Assembly (NCBI RefSeq): GCF_004365965.1
Contig: NZ_SOEB01000016.1
Span: 33,611-97,610 of the forward strand
Length of the DNA: 64,000 nucleotides
Source: Rhodovulum visakhapatnamense
Lineage (GTDB): Bacteria > Pseudomonadota > Alphaproteobacteria > Rhodobacterales > Rhodobacteraceae
Reading direction: 5' to 3'
Below the pieces are notes generated by a model. It saw only the letters and a program-made list of their open reading frames with translations. It searched no databases and was not told the DNA's origin. Positions 17,694-25,026 of the stretch are shown here, in pieces. A program made the position numbers and the translations under genes. The first letter of the stretch is position 1. Each line of letters begins with the position of its first letter.

Positions 17694-18559
17694 CGTGGCT
17701 CGAACTTTCCGACCGGAATCCGCAGGTAGCTGTGCCCGTCGGCCTCTGCCTCGGGCAGGCGCCCGCCCCGGATGTTCACCTGAAGCGCGGCCAGCATGCG
17801 CGTGGGCAAAGGCAAGGTCGCGTCGCGGGCATCGCGGATGGCGATGAATTCGGCCTTGCCGATCCCGTCCTTGACATGCCGGTTGCGCAGGCGGTGTTCG
17901 GCCACGGTCGCCATGTATTCAGGGGCTTGCCCTTCATCGGGGTAATCGTGGCCGATATAGAGCCGCGTGTCGCCCGGCAGATCCAGGATCGCGCGCAGCG
18001 AGGTCCACAGATCCTCGGTGCTGCCGCCGGGGAAATCGGCCCGGCTGGTGCCGCTTTCGGGCATCATGAACGTGTCATGGACGAAGGCCGCGTCGCCCGC
18101 GACATAGGTGATCGAGGCCAGCGTGTGACCGGGCGAGAACATCACGCGCACGGGGATCTCGCCCACCATGAACTCGTCGCCCTCGGCGAAGAGCCGGTCC
18201 CACTGGCTGCCGTCGGTGGGGAAATCGTCGCCAAGATGGTAAAGGCCCTTCCACAGCTTCTGGACGTCGGTGACCTTTTCGCCGATCGCCGTGGGCGCCC
18301 CGAGCTTCTGGGACAGATACGGTGCGGCCGAGAAATGATCGGCATGAGGGTGCGTGTCGAGCACCCAGACGACCTCCAGCCCTTCCGCCTCGACATAAGC
18401 AAGGATCTCGTCGGCGCTTTCGGTCGTGACGGCGCCGGCCTCGGGGTAGAAATTCCAGACGGGATCCACGATGGCGGCCTTCTTCGTCGCCGGGCAGTGG
18501 AAGACGTATTGCAAGCTGCCAGTGGGCCGGTCGAAGAAGGCGCGGACGATGGGGGACAT
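17690..18559 (-). CDS. MBL-fold metallo-hydrolase (persulfide dioxygenase/Blh-like)
   Basis: A 289-aa metallo-beta-lactamase-fold protein. Metal ligands are seen in THPHADHF (H-x-H-x-D-H), SPGHTLAS and YIGHDYPDEG, the layout of the ETHE1/Blh group that handles glutathione persulfide, giving a possible sulfide-detoxification role. The start at 18559 (MSPIVRAFFDRP) has AGGAG six bases upstream and matches the usual N-terminus. A longer form from 18598 would run through the end-of-gene region of the ZIP gene. It is upstream of and overlaps the MFS gene. Confidence 0.88.
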   Translation of the reverse strand: MSPIVRAFFDRPTGSLQYVFHCPATKKAAIVDPVWNFYPEAGAVTTESADEILAYVEAEGLEVVWVLDTHPHADHFSAAPYLSQKLGAPTAIGEKVTDVQKLWKGLYHLGDDFPTDGSQWDRLFAEGDEFMVGEIPVRVMFSPGHTLASITYVAGDAAFVHDTFMMPESGTSRADFPGGSTEDLWTSLRAILDLPGDTRLYIGHDYPDEGQAPEYMATVAEHRLRNRHVKDGIGKAEFIAIRDARDATLPLPTRMLAALQVNIRGGRLPEAEADGHSYLRIPVGKFEPR

Positions 18560-18581
18560 GGGGAACTCCTGATTCAGCCGC

Positions 18582-19325
18582 TCAATGGGCAAGGACAAGC
18601 ATCTGGAAGGCCATCATGGCCGAGAAGGCCAGCGTCACGGCGGTCGCCGCCGATCCGTGGCGGACCTTTTCCAAGGCATCGGGGTAAAGCTCCGAAAAGA
18701 CCATCCAGATCATCGCACCCGCCGCAAGGCCAAGGCCAACGGGCAGAAAGGGTCGGAAGGTTTCGACGAACAGGTAGGCGGGCGCGGCCATGATCGGCTG
18801 CGGCAGGCTGGTGAAGATGGCCCAAAGCGCGGCCTTCCAGACCGGCGTGCCGCGCGGCACCAGCACCAGCGCGATGGCCAGCCCCTCGGGCACGTTGTGG
18901 AAGGCGATGGCCGTGGTGATGTAGGCGCCCAAGCCCTCGGAGCCGGCGAAAGACACGCCGACGCCGACGCCCTCGGCAAAGGAATGTGCCGTCATGATGC
19001 CGAGGATCAAGAGCGCCTTGGCCGCACCCGCACCCTGCAGGTCGGCCACCTCAATGTCGCCCGCGCCCGAAAGCAACCGGTCGGCCAGAACGATCGCGCC
19101 CAGCCCCGCAAGCACGCCCACCAGCGTCAGCGTGATGTCGAGCGACACGCCCTCGGCGATCAGGCTGTGGCTGGCGGCCAGCATCAGCCCGGCGGCGGCG
19201 GCGTTCGACCAGCCCACCGTCCGGTCGCTTACGCGTCTGACGAACAGGACAGGCAGCGCGCCGACGCCGGTCATGATCGCGGTCAGAAGCGCCGCCGCGA
19301 CGACGATCCAAAGGGCTGTGTCCAT
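18582..19325 (-). CDS. ZIP family metal transporter
   Basis: A 247-aa, eight-helix ZIP protein for divalent-metal uptake. The two metal-binding helices carry MTAHSFAEGVGVG and AFHNVPEGLAIAL, the diagnostic H-S/N-x-x-E-G patterns of helices IV and V. Length is right for bacterial ZupT/GufA-like proteins. It stands 22 bp upstream of the metallo-hydrolase, so metal supply to that enzyme is a reasonable but unproven link. Confidence 0.92.
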   Translation of the reverse strand: MDTALWIVVAAALLTAIMTGVGALPVLFVRRVSDRTVGWSNAAAAGLMLAASHSLIAEGVSLDITLTLVGVLAGLGAIVLADRLLSGAGDIEVADLQGAGAAKALLILGIMTAHSFAEGVGVGVSFAGSEGLGAYITTAIAFHNVPEGLAIALVLVPRGTPVWKAALWAIFTSLPQPIMAAPAYLFVETFRPFLPVGLGLAAGAMIWMVFSELYPDALEKVRHGSAATAVTLAFSAMMAFQMLVLAH

Positions 19326-19359
19326 GGTGCTTCTACAGAAATTCTTCGGTCCGACCCTT

Positions 19360-19388
19360 CGCCGCCCGCAATCCTTGCGCGGGCGGCG
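19360..19388 (-). terminator. Strong GC hairpin between coiled-coil gene and ZIP gene
   Basis: CGCCGCCCGC and GCGGGCGGCG form a perfect 10-bp stem over a 9-base loop, with further partial pairing outside. It lies between two minus-strand genes and has no T-run; probably a processing or attenuation structure. Confidence 0.55.
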
Positions 19389-19400
19389 CGGGCCGGACGG

Positions 19401-19853
19401 TCAGTTGTTGGAGGCGTCGTCGTCTGCCGCGCTCCACGCCTCGGAGAGGGCGGTCCACGCGTCCGAAAAGCCGGTCTTCAGTTCGTCCCAGGCGCTGCTC
19501 GCGCCGGACGCAAGCGCGCCATAGCGCTCGCCGAGGCGGTTGCGCGCCTGCCGCAGGTCACGCAGCCGCGCTTCGGCGGTCTCGCGCGCGGCGTCGGACA
19601 TCTCCGACCAGTTCTCGCGCAGGGCCTGCTCGCGCCGCTCGATCTCGGCATCGAGCCGGTTCAGCGCCTCGCGCGCCTCGGCCAGCGCCTGGTCGCGCTC
19701 CTGCTCGGAATAGGCCGCTATGGCGTCCATCGAGTCCGAGATTTCCGCGCGAACCTCGTCGGCGGTGGTCAGCGCGTCCGACTCCTGCGCGGCGGCGGGC
19801 ATGGCGAGCAGAGCGGCGAGCCCCGCCGCCCGCAGGGTATCGCGGACGGTCAT
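19401..19853 (-). CDS. Exported coiled-coil stress protein
   Basis: A 150-aa protein with a Sec signal peptide (cut after MPAAA) and an almost wholly helical, charged mature part rich in Glu, Arg and Ala with heptad spacing. The C-terminus SAWDELKTGFSDAWTALSEA closely matches the tail of the cytoplasmic protein encoded just upstream (DAWDDMKAGFDKAWDSISGA), so the two are paralogues with different cell locations. The start at 19853 has GAGG eight bases upstream. The pair resembles the sll1863-type coiled-coil stress proteins; function unknown. Confidence 0.75.
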   Translation of the reverse strand: MTVRDTLRAAGLAALLAMPAAAQESDALTTADEVRAEISDSMDAIAAYSEQERDQALAEAREALNRLDAEIERREQALRENWSEMSDAARETAEARLRDLRQARNRLGERYGALASGASSAWDELKTGFSDAWTALSEAWSAADDDASNN

Positions 19854-19863
19854 CGGCATGTCC

Positions 19864-20151
19864 TCACTTGAAGCGGGCCATGGCGCTGTCGAAGGCGCCC
19901 GAGATGCTGTCCCAGGCCTTGTCGAAGCCCGCCTTCATGTCGTCCCAGGCGTCGTCGCCGGCCTCGCGCAGCTCCTTCAGCTTCGCCTCGGCCTCGTCGC
20001 GCTGCGCGCGCGCCGCGTCGAGCTGCTTCTGCGCCTCGATCTTCGCGTCGGCTTCGGCCTCGTCGACCTGCGCCTTCATCTTGTCGATCTCGGCGTTCCA
20101 CTGATCGATCTTCGCCTTGGCTTTTTCGATATACTGGTTCCGTTCGGACAT
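19864..20151 (-). CDS. Cytoplasmic coiled-coil protein (sll1863-like)
   Basis: A 95-aa, fully helical protein with no signal peptide (MSERNQYIEKAKAKIDQWNA). Heptads run through residues 5-75 and the tail ends in the WDDMKAGFDKAWDSISGAF motif shared with its exported neighbour. The start at 20151 follows GGAAGGA; an upstream ATG at 20196 would add a cysteine- and proline-rich leader that is not family-like. It is 10 bp upstream of the exported paralogue on the same strand. Confidence 0.75.
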   Translation of the reverse strand: MSERNQYIEKAKAKIDQWNAEIDKMKAQVDEAEADAKIEAQKQLDAARAQRDEAEAKLKELREAGDDAWDDMKAGFDKAWDSISGAFDSAMARFK

Positions 20152-20281
20152 CGGAGCGATTCCTTCCTGTTGAGGGGGTGTGCATGTGCACGCCATCGGA
20201 CGTTAGCCGATTGCCTGCTGGTTGAATAGCGGGCCAAGTCCTGAGCAGACGCGTAAAACCACGGCACGAGGAGGCCGCACC

Positions 20282-20653
20282 ATGACCGAGACCCCGAAAC
20301 TTACACTGCCCGTCGTCGAGCTGGCCCGCGCGAATGACGAGTTCCGCAAGGTCCTGTGGACCGGCGAGCAGACGCAGCTGGTGCTGATGGCCATCCCCGA
20401 GGGCGGCGAGATCGGCGGCGAGGTGCACGAGGGGCATGACCAACTGCTCTACTTCGTCGCGGGCTCGGGCGTGGCCAAGATCGGCGAGACGGAAACCGAA
20501 ATCGCCGATGGCGATGTCAGCATCGTGCCCTCGGGCGTTTTCCACAACTTCCGCAACACCGGGTCGGGGATGCTGAAGCTCTTCACCACCTACAGCCCGC
20601 CCGAGCACGAACCGGGCACCGAGCACGAGACCAAGGCCGACGCGGACGAGTAA
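20282..20653 (+). CDS. Cupin domain protein
   Basis: A 123-aa single-domain cupin. Motif 1 is seen in EVHEGHDQLLYFVAGSGVAK and motif 2 in VPSGVFHNFRNTG, so a metal site with His, His, Glu/Gln and His is likely. The ATG at 20282 has a near-consensus AGGAGG site. It is divergent from the coiled-coil pair and starts the cupin-reductase-MgtC series. Enzymatic activity is unknown; proteins of this kind are often isomerases or small-molecule sensors. Confidence 0.85.
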   Translation: MTETPKLTLPVVELARANDEFRKVLWTGEQTQLVLMAIPEGGEIGGEVHEGHDQLLYFVAGSGVAKIGETETEIADGDVSIVPSGVFHNFRNTGSGMLKLFTTYSPPEHEPGTEHETKADADE

Positions 20654-20657
20654 GCGC

Positions 20658-22067
20658 ATGAAGGTCGATACCGTCATCGTGGGCGCGGGCAGCGCCGGGC
20701 TTTCGGCCCTGCGCGAGGTGCGCCGCTATACCGACGATTTTCTGCTGGTGAACGACGGCCATTGGGGGACGACCTGCGCCGCCGTCGGCTGCATGCCGTC
20801 CAAGGCGCTGATCGAGGCGGCGAACGCGTTTCACCGGCGCGGCACGTTCGAGGCGTTCGGCATCCGGGGCGCACAGGGTCTGAGCGCGGACATTCCTGCG
20901 GTCCTGGCCCGCGTGCGCGCGATGCGCGACGGGTTCGTGAAGGGGCCGGAAGCGGTGCCGGGCAAGCTGGGCAAGCGCGCCGTCCCGGGGCGCGCGCGCC
21001 TGCTCGGCCCCGGGCGGTTGGAGGTGAACGGCGAGACGGTGGAGGCGTGCGCGATCATCCTCGCCCCCGGCAGCAGCCCGGTCGTGCCGGGGCCGTGGCG
21101 GGATTTCGGCGACCGTCTCCTGACCACGGACACGCTCTTCGAACAGGCCGACCTGCCGCGCCGCATCGCCGTGATCGGCATGGGCGCGATCGGGGTGGAG
21201 ATCGCACAGGCGCTGGCGCGGCTGGGGCTGGAGGTCGCGGGCTTCGACGCCGTCGAGGCGCTGGCAGGCATCGACGACCCAGAGGTGCTGGCCGCCTTCC
21301 GCCCGCTGATAGAGGCCGAGCTTGCGCTCCATCTGGGCGCCCCGGCAGAGATCGAGGATACGGGCGGCACCCTCCGCGTGACCGGCGCAGGCGGGGCGTT
21401 CGAGGCCGACGCGGTGCTGGCCGCGATGGGCCGCAGGCCGAACATCGACGGTCTGGGGCTGGAGATGCTCGGCGTGCCGCTCGACGACGACGGGTTGCCC
21501 GAGGTCGATCCCGCGAGCCTGCGCATCGGCGATCTGCCCGTCTTCCTGGTCGGCGACGCGAACGGTTACCGCCCGCTCCTGCACGAGGCCGCCGACGAGG
21601 GGCATATCGCAGGCCGCATGGCCGCGCCGGACGCGGAAGGCGGGCTGTGCCGGCGCACGCCGCTTTTCATCACCTTCTCTTCGCCGCAGGTGGCGCGGGT
21701 CGGCCCGCCCTTGTCTGACCTGGACGAGGCGAGCGTCGCAACCGGCCGGGCGGATTTCTCGAAACAGGCCCGCGCCCGCATGGCACAGACAGCCGCCGGC
21801 CTCCTGCGCATCCACGCCGACCGAAAGACCGGCCGCCTGCTGGCCGCCGAGATGTGCGCGCCGGGGGCCGAACATCTGGCGCACCTGCTGGCCCTGGCGG
21901 TAGAGGCGGAGATGACCGTCGCCGACATGCTGGCGATGCCGTTCTACCATCCGGTCCTTGAGGAAGGGATGCGCAGCGCCTTGTGCGACCTCGCCAAGGA
22001 CGTCGCAGGTGCGGGCGGATCGGATCTCTCCGACTGCAAGGCGATCGGCCATGATGCGCTCGACTGA
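20658..22067 (+). CDS. Dihydrolipoyl dehydrogenase-like flavin disulfide reductase
   Basis: A 469-aa FAD/NAD-linked disulfide reductase. It has the FAD motif VIVGAGSAGLSA at the N-terminus, the redox disulfide Cys40-Cys45 in TTCAAVGCMPSK, the NAD motif IGMGAIGVEIAQALARLG and a C-terminal dimer domain with FYHPVLEEG holding the His-Glu pair. No lipoyl-dependent complex is encoded nearby, so it probably reduces another disulfide or quinone. It lies 4 bp after the cupin gene and so is likely co-expressed under stress. Confidence 0.88.
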   Translation: MKVDTVIVGAGSAGLSALREVRRYTDDFLLVNDGHWGTTCAAVGCMPSKALIEAANAFHRRGTFEAFGIRGAQGLSADIPAVLARVRAMRDGFVKGPEAVPGKLGKRAVPGRARLLGPGRLEVNGETVEACAIILAPGSSPVVPGPWRDFGDRLLTTDTLFEQADLPRRIAVIGMGAIGVEIAQALARLGLEVAGFDAVEALAGIDDPEVLAAFRPLIEAELALHLGAPAEIEDTGGTLRVTGAGGAFEADAVLAAMGRRPNIDGLGLEMLGVPLDDDGLPEVDPASLRIGDLPVFLVGDANGYRPLLHEAADEGHIAGRMAAPDAEGGLCRRTPLFITFSSPQVARVGPPLSDLDEASVATGRADFSKQARARMAQTAAGLLRIHADRKTGRLLAAEMCAPGAEHLAHLLALAVEAEMTVADMLAMPFYHPVLEEGMRSALCDLAKDVAGAGGSDLSDCKAIGHDALD

Positions 22068-22108
22068 GCCTGGTTCCGCCCGCTACGGCACAGGGATGAT
22101 GCGCAGAC

Positions 22109-23377
22109 ATGGATGACCTCGAACTCTTTCAGCGGCTCGGAGTCGCGCTTGCAATCGGGCTGCTCCTGGGGCTCGAGCGGGGCTGGCACGGACGCGAGGA
22201 ACCCGAGGGGGCGCGCATCGCGGGCCTCAGGACCTTTGCGCTGGCGGGCCTCCTCGGCGGGGTCAGCGGCTGGCTCGCATCGCTGACGGGGCCGGTCGTG
22301 CTCGCCTTCGCCTTTCTCGGCCTCGCGGGCCTGCTGGCGCTGAGCTACCGGGTGCGCCTGAAGGAAAACGACGATCTCGGCCTGACGACCGAAGTTGCGC
22401 TGCTGCTGACCTTTGGGCTGGGAGCAGCGGCGGTTCTGGGCGATCTGGCGCCGCCTGCCGCCGTCGCAGTGGTCGCCGCGCTCCTGCTGACCATGAAGCG
22501 GCGGCTGCACCTTTGGGTGGCGCGGCTCGAACGGCTCGAACTGGAGGCTCTTCTCAGGCTCGCGCTGATCTCGGTCGTCATCCTGCCGGTGTTACCGGAT
22601 CAGGGATACGGGCCAGGCGCAGCGCTCAACCCCTACGAAATCTGGTGGGCGGTGGTCATCGTGGCCGGCCTGTCCTTTGTCGGCTACGCCGCGATCCGGC
22701 TTGGCGGGGCGGATCTGGGGGTCCTGCTGACGGGTCTGTTCGGCGGTCTTGCCTCGTCGACATCGACGACGGTCGCGCTGGCCCGGCTTGCCCGGACGCA
22801 GGCCGGTCTTGGCCCTGTCGCGGCCTCGGGCGCCGTCGTCGCGGGATCTGTGACGTTCCTGCGCATCCTCGTCCTCGCGGCGATCTTCCATCCACCCCTG
22901 ATCGCGCCGCTTGCCATGCCGATGGGCGTCATGGCGGTGACCGGCCTCGGTGGCGCGGCGATCCTGAGTGTTCGCGACCGCGGCACAGACCGGGCATCGG
23001 ATCTCGACGCCGTCGCCAATCCGCTCAACCTCGGGGCCGCACTGGCGTTCGGGGCGCTTCTGACCATCGTGCTGCTGGTGCTGCATTACCTTGAGGCATG
23101 GTATGGAAAGGCCGGCATCCAAGTCGCCGCCGCGCTGTCGGGCGTGACCGATGTCGATGCGATCACCATCTCGGTGTCGCGGCTTGCCGGAGGCGACCTT
23201 GCCGTAAACGCGGCCGCCACGGCGATCTTCATTGCCGCGACCGTCAATACCGCCATCAAGGCCGCGATCTCCATCGGAATGGGCGGCAAGGCCATGGGTC
23301 TGCACGTCGGTATCGTCTATGCGATTGTCGTGGCGGTTGGTATTCCCGCCTTGTGGTTCGCCGTCGGGGGAAGTTAA
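22109..23377 (+). CDS. MgtC/SapB-DUF4010 membrane protein
   Basis: A 422-aa membrane protein. The N-terminal part (LFQRLGVALAIGLLLGLERG, then GLRTFALAGLLGGVSG) is the MgtC/SapB domain and the C-terminal part with GGLASSTSTTVALARLAR and ALSGVTDVDAITIS is DUF4010. Such proteins are linked to magnesium limitation and acid or intracellular stress. It follows the flavin reductase by 41 bp. Transport activity is not proven for this family. Confidence 0.88.
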   Translation: MDDLELFQRLGVALAIGLLLGLERGWHGREEPEGARIAGLRTFALAGLLGGVSGWLASLTGPVVLAFAFLGLAGLLALSYRVRLKENDDLGLTTEVALLLTFGLGAAAVLGDLAPPAAVAVVAALLLTMKRRLHLWVARLERLELEALLRLALISVVILPVLPDQGYGPGAALNPYEIWWAVVIVAGLSFVGYAAIRLGGADLGVLLTGLFGGLASSTSTTVALARLARTQAGLGPVAASGAVVAGSVTFLRILVLAAIFHPPLIAPLAMPMGVMAVTGLGGAAILSVRDRGTDRASDLDAVANPLNLGAALAFGALLTIVLLVLHYLEAWYGKAGIQVAAALSGVTDVDAITISVSRLAGGDLAVNAAATAIFIAATVNTAIKAAISIGMGGKAMGLHVGIVYAIVVAVGIPALWFAVGGS

Positions 23378-23881
23378 GCAGATAAACGTGGTCTATGCAC
23401 GATTTCAACTGTATTCAGGACGAAAAGTATGACCTCGAGCCGTAACGCGACTTCGGCGGCCAAGCTTCCCGCTCATTTCGTTTGACCTTAGAAGCATTCC
23501 GGTCGCCTGCCATTTCAACGTTTAGCGCTGGTGGCGACGGCGCGAACTCAGAGTCGCTTCTCTTTAGGTAGAGCATCAACCTCCGCGGCCATCGGAAAAG
23601 TCGTTGGTTGCTTATCAGTGGACCCCGCTCCATGGCGCGTCTGGCCCGGCGAAGTTTTGAGAACGCATCATTCCTTTGACCGTGCGCGGTCACCTTGAAT
23701 GGCCGCTCTTCGAAAACTCGGTTCGCAGCTTCGCACCCGCAGAGAAAGTCCGTTCTCCGCCCTGTGTACGTACCACGATCTGCGCAGATGGCACACAGAC
23801 GTTCCTCTGATCGGCATCGCCGGTCACACGGTCGGCGATAGGCCCAGAGGCGCACCCGCGCCGCGCCCGGGCCCTCGGGAA
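23378..23881. other. Gene-free interval
   Basis: About 500 bases with no convincing gene on either strand: open frames are short, lack ribosome sites and show no family sequence. No repeat or RNA gene was recognised. It separates the stress block from the plasmid backbone. Confidence 0.5.
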
Positions 23882-23899
23882 GTGAGGCCGAAGCCTCAC
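23882..23899 (-). terminator. UUCG-tetraloop hairpin at end of small ORF
   Basis: On the minus strand GTGAGGC-TTCG-GCCTCAC makes a perfect 7-bp stem with a very stable UUCG loop, overlapping the stop codon of the 54-aa gene and followed by TTCCC. A likely transcript 3' end for the plasmid backbone operon. Confidence 0.6.
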
Positions 23900-24060
23900 C
23901 CGAAGGGATCGTATTCCGAGACGATCACGACCTCGTCTCCGTCGATTTCATCGGCGGGGACAGCGCCGAAGGTTCCATCCCCTGCCTGGAAGACAACGAT
24001 CGAGACCATGAGCGTGGCGGCGAGGGAAGCGGCGAAGGCGTGTGCATCTTTGCGGGACAT
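23896..24060 (-). CDS. Small single-span membrane or exported protein (54 aa)
   Basis: A 54-codon frame starting MSRKDAHAFAASLAATLMVS, with AGGAG nine bases upstream of the ATG. One hydrophobic segment (about residues 8-25) is followed by an acidic tail (DEIDGDEVVIVSEYDPFG). A terminator-like hairpin sits on its stop codon. It does not match a family I recognise. The good ribosome site, the hydrophobic-then-acidic layout and the hairpin argue that it is real. Confidence 0.55.
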   Translation of the reverse strand: MSRKDAHAFAASLAATLMVSIVVFQAGDGTFGAVPADEIDGDEVVIVSEYDPFG

Positions 24061-24451
24061 CTGTTTGGCTCCTATCTTGGAGGCGGGGGACCATCCCCCG
24101 CGCGACAGGACCCCGCAGGCCCGAAGACTGGCTGACATCACCGGGTGCGTTCGGCTCGCCCGAATCTGCCCGGCGGCACGGGCTCGCCCGTAGTCCGACC
24201 CCTTTGCGGGTTGATCTCGAAGACGGGATTCGGGGCAAGGAAGGGAATGGCGAGCGGGGGATGGTGCCCCGACGTCAGGAGCCGGTTGTCCCGCTGATGC
24301 TTGGAACGCCGCCAGCCTCCCGGGCAGGCTCTTGGTTGAAGACCTCCGTCTTGGGGGATGGATCCTATGGCGCCCCGCGATATCGCGGGACGAGGTTCTT
24401 GGTCGGTGAGAGGCCCGGCCCTTCGGCAGACCCCTCACGCCTTGTCAGGGC
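24061..24451 (-). other. Structured intergenic region (possible RNA)
   Basis: No convincing gene, but several strong inverted repeats: GCGGGGGA-CCA-TCCCCCGC (24086-24104), a palindrome CCCGCGATATCGCGGG (24375-24390), and an imperfect GTGAG...CTCAC stem around 24405-24438. The region lies between two minus-strand genes. It may be a long 5' leader of the 54-aa gene or a structured RNA; this is inference. Confidence 0.35.
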
Positions 24452-24925
24452 TCAGGCGGCCAGGTCCGCGCCCCCTGCCCTTTCGCCGTCCTCGGCACCG
24501 ACGATCTCGAGCCGCGCGTTGCGATAGCCCTCCCGCGCAATCCATAGCTCGGCCGCGGTGACGGACTCCGCCAGATGCAGCAATTCAGTGTTGCCCCCGA
24601 AGTCGAGGAGCACACGCACCTGCCCGGCCTTCGGTACCTCGGCCACTTCGAAGATCAGTCGGCTGTCCGCCGAATGACTGCGCATGATGGTGACGAGGAT
24701 CACCCCGTCCGAGGAGAAGTTCCCTTCATGCAGCGTGAAGGAGGCCGGAGCGGTCCAGGTCGGATAGACCCGGGGCGGCTCCTTCTTCACGAGACGACCG
24801 ACGCCGTTCGAACGCTCCCAGGCGGCAAGCTTCTTGGTGAAGCGTGCCGGCGGCTTGGGACTGCCGTCCGTGTAGCGAATGAGCGCCCCCAAAGGGGCTG
24901 TGTCGATGATGTTTGTTGCAGACAT
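24452..24925 (-). CDS. Conserved plasmid-backbone hypothetical protein
   Basis: A 157-aa soluble protein (MSATNIIDTAPLGALIRYTD). The central part is rich in beta strand (VYPTWTAPASFTLHEGNF, GVILVTIMRSHSADSRLIFE) and the end is acidic and alanine-rich. GAGGAATC precedes the ATG. It follows the large ParB-like gene on the same strand after about 100 bp, and in my recollection such pairs recur on alphaproteobacterial plasmids. No catalytic motif is visible; function unknown. Confidence 0.6.
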   Translation of the reverse strand: MSATNIIDTAPLGALIRYTDGSPKPPARFTKKLAAWERSNGVGRLVKKEPPRVYPTWTAPASFTLHEGNFSSDGVILVTIMRSHSADSRLIFEVAEVPKAGQVRVLLDFGGNTELLHLAESVTAAELWIAREGYRNARLEIVGAEDGERAGGADLAA

Positions 24926-25026
24926 GATTCCTCATCCCGAATGCGAGTATCCGCATTCATCATATTGATATTGCTGTGTTTTGTGAGATAGAGGGGCGGG
25001 TTTCCCCGCCCCCCGGATGGCTCAGA

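Noticed and set aside
20583..22052. 489-codon minus-strand frame over the flavin reductase
   Set aside because: Shadow of a certain FAD/NAD reductase gene.
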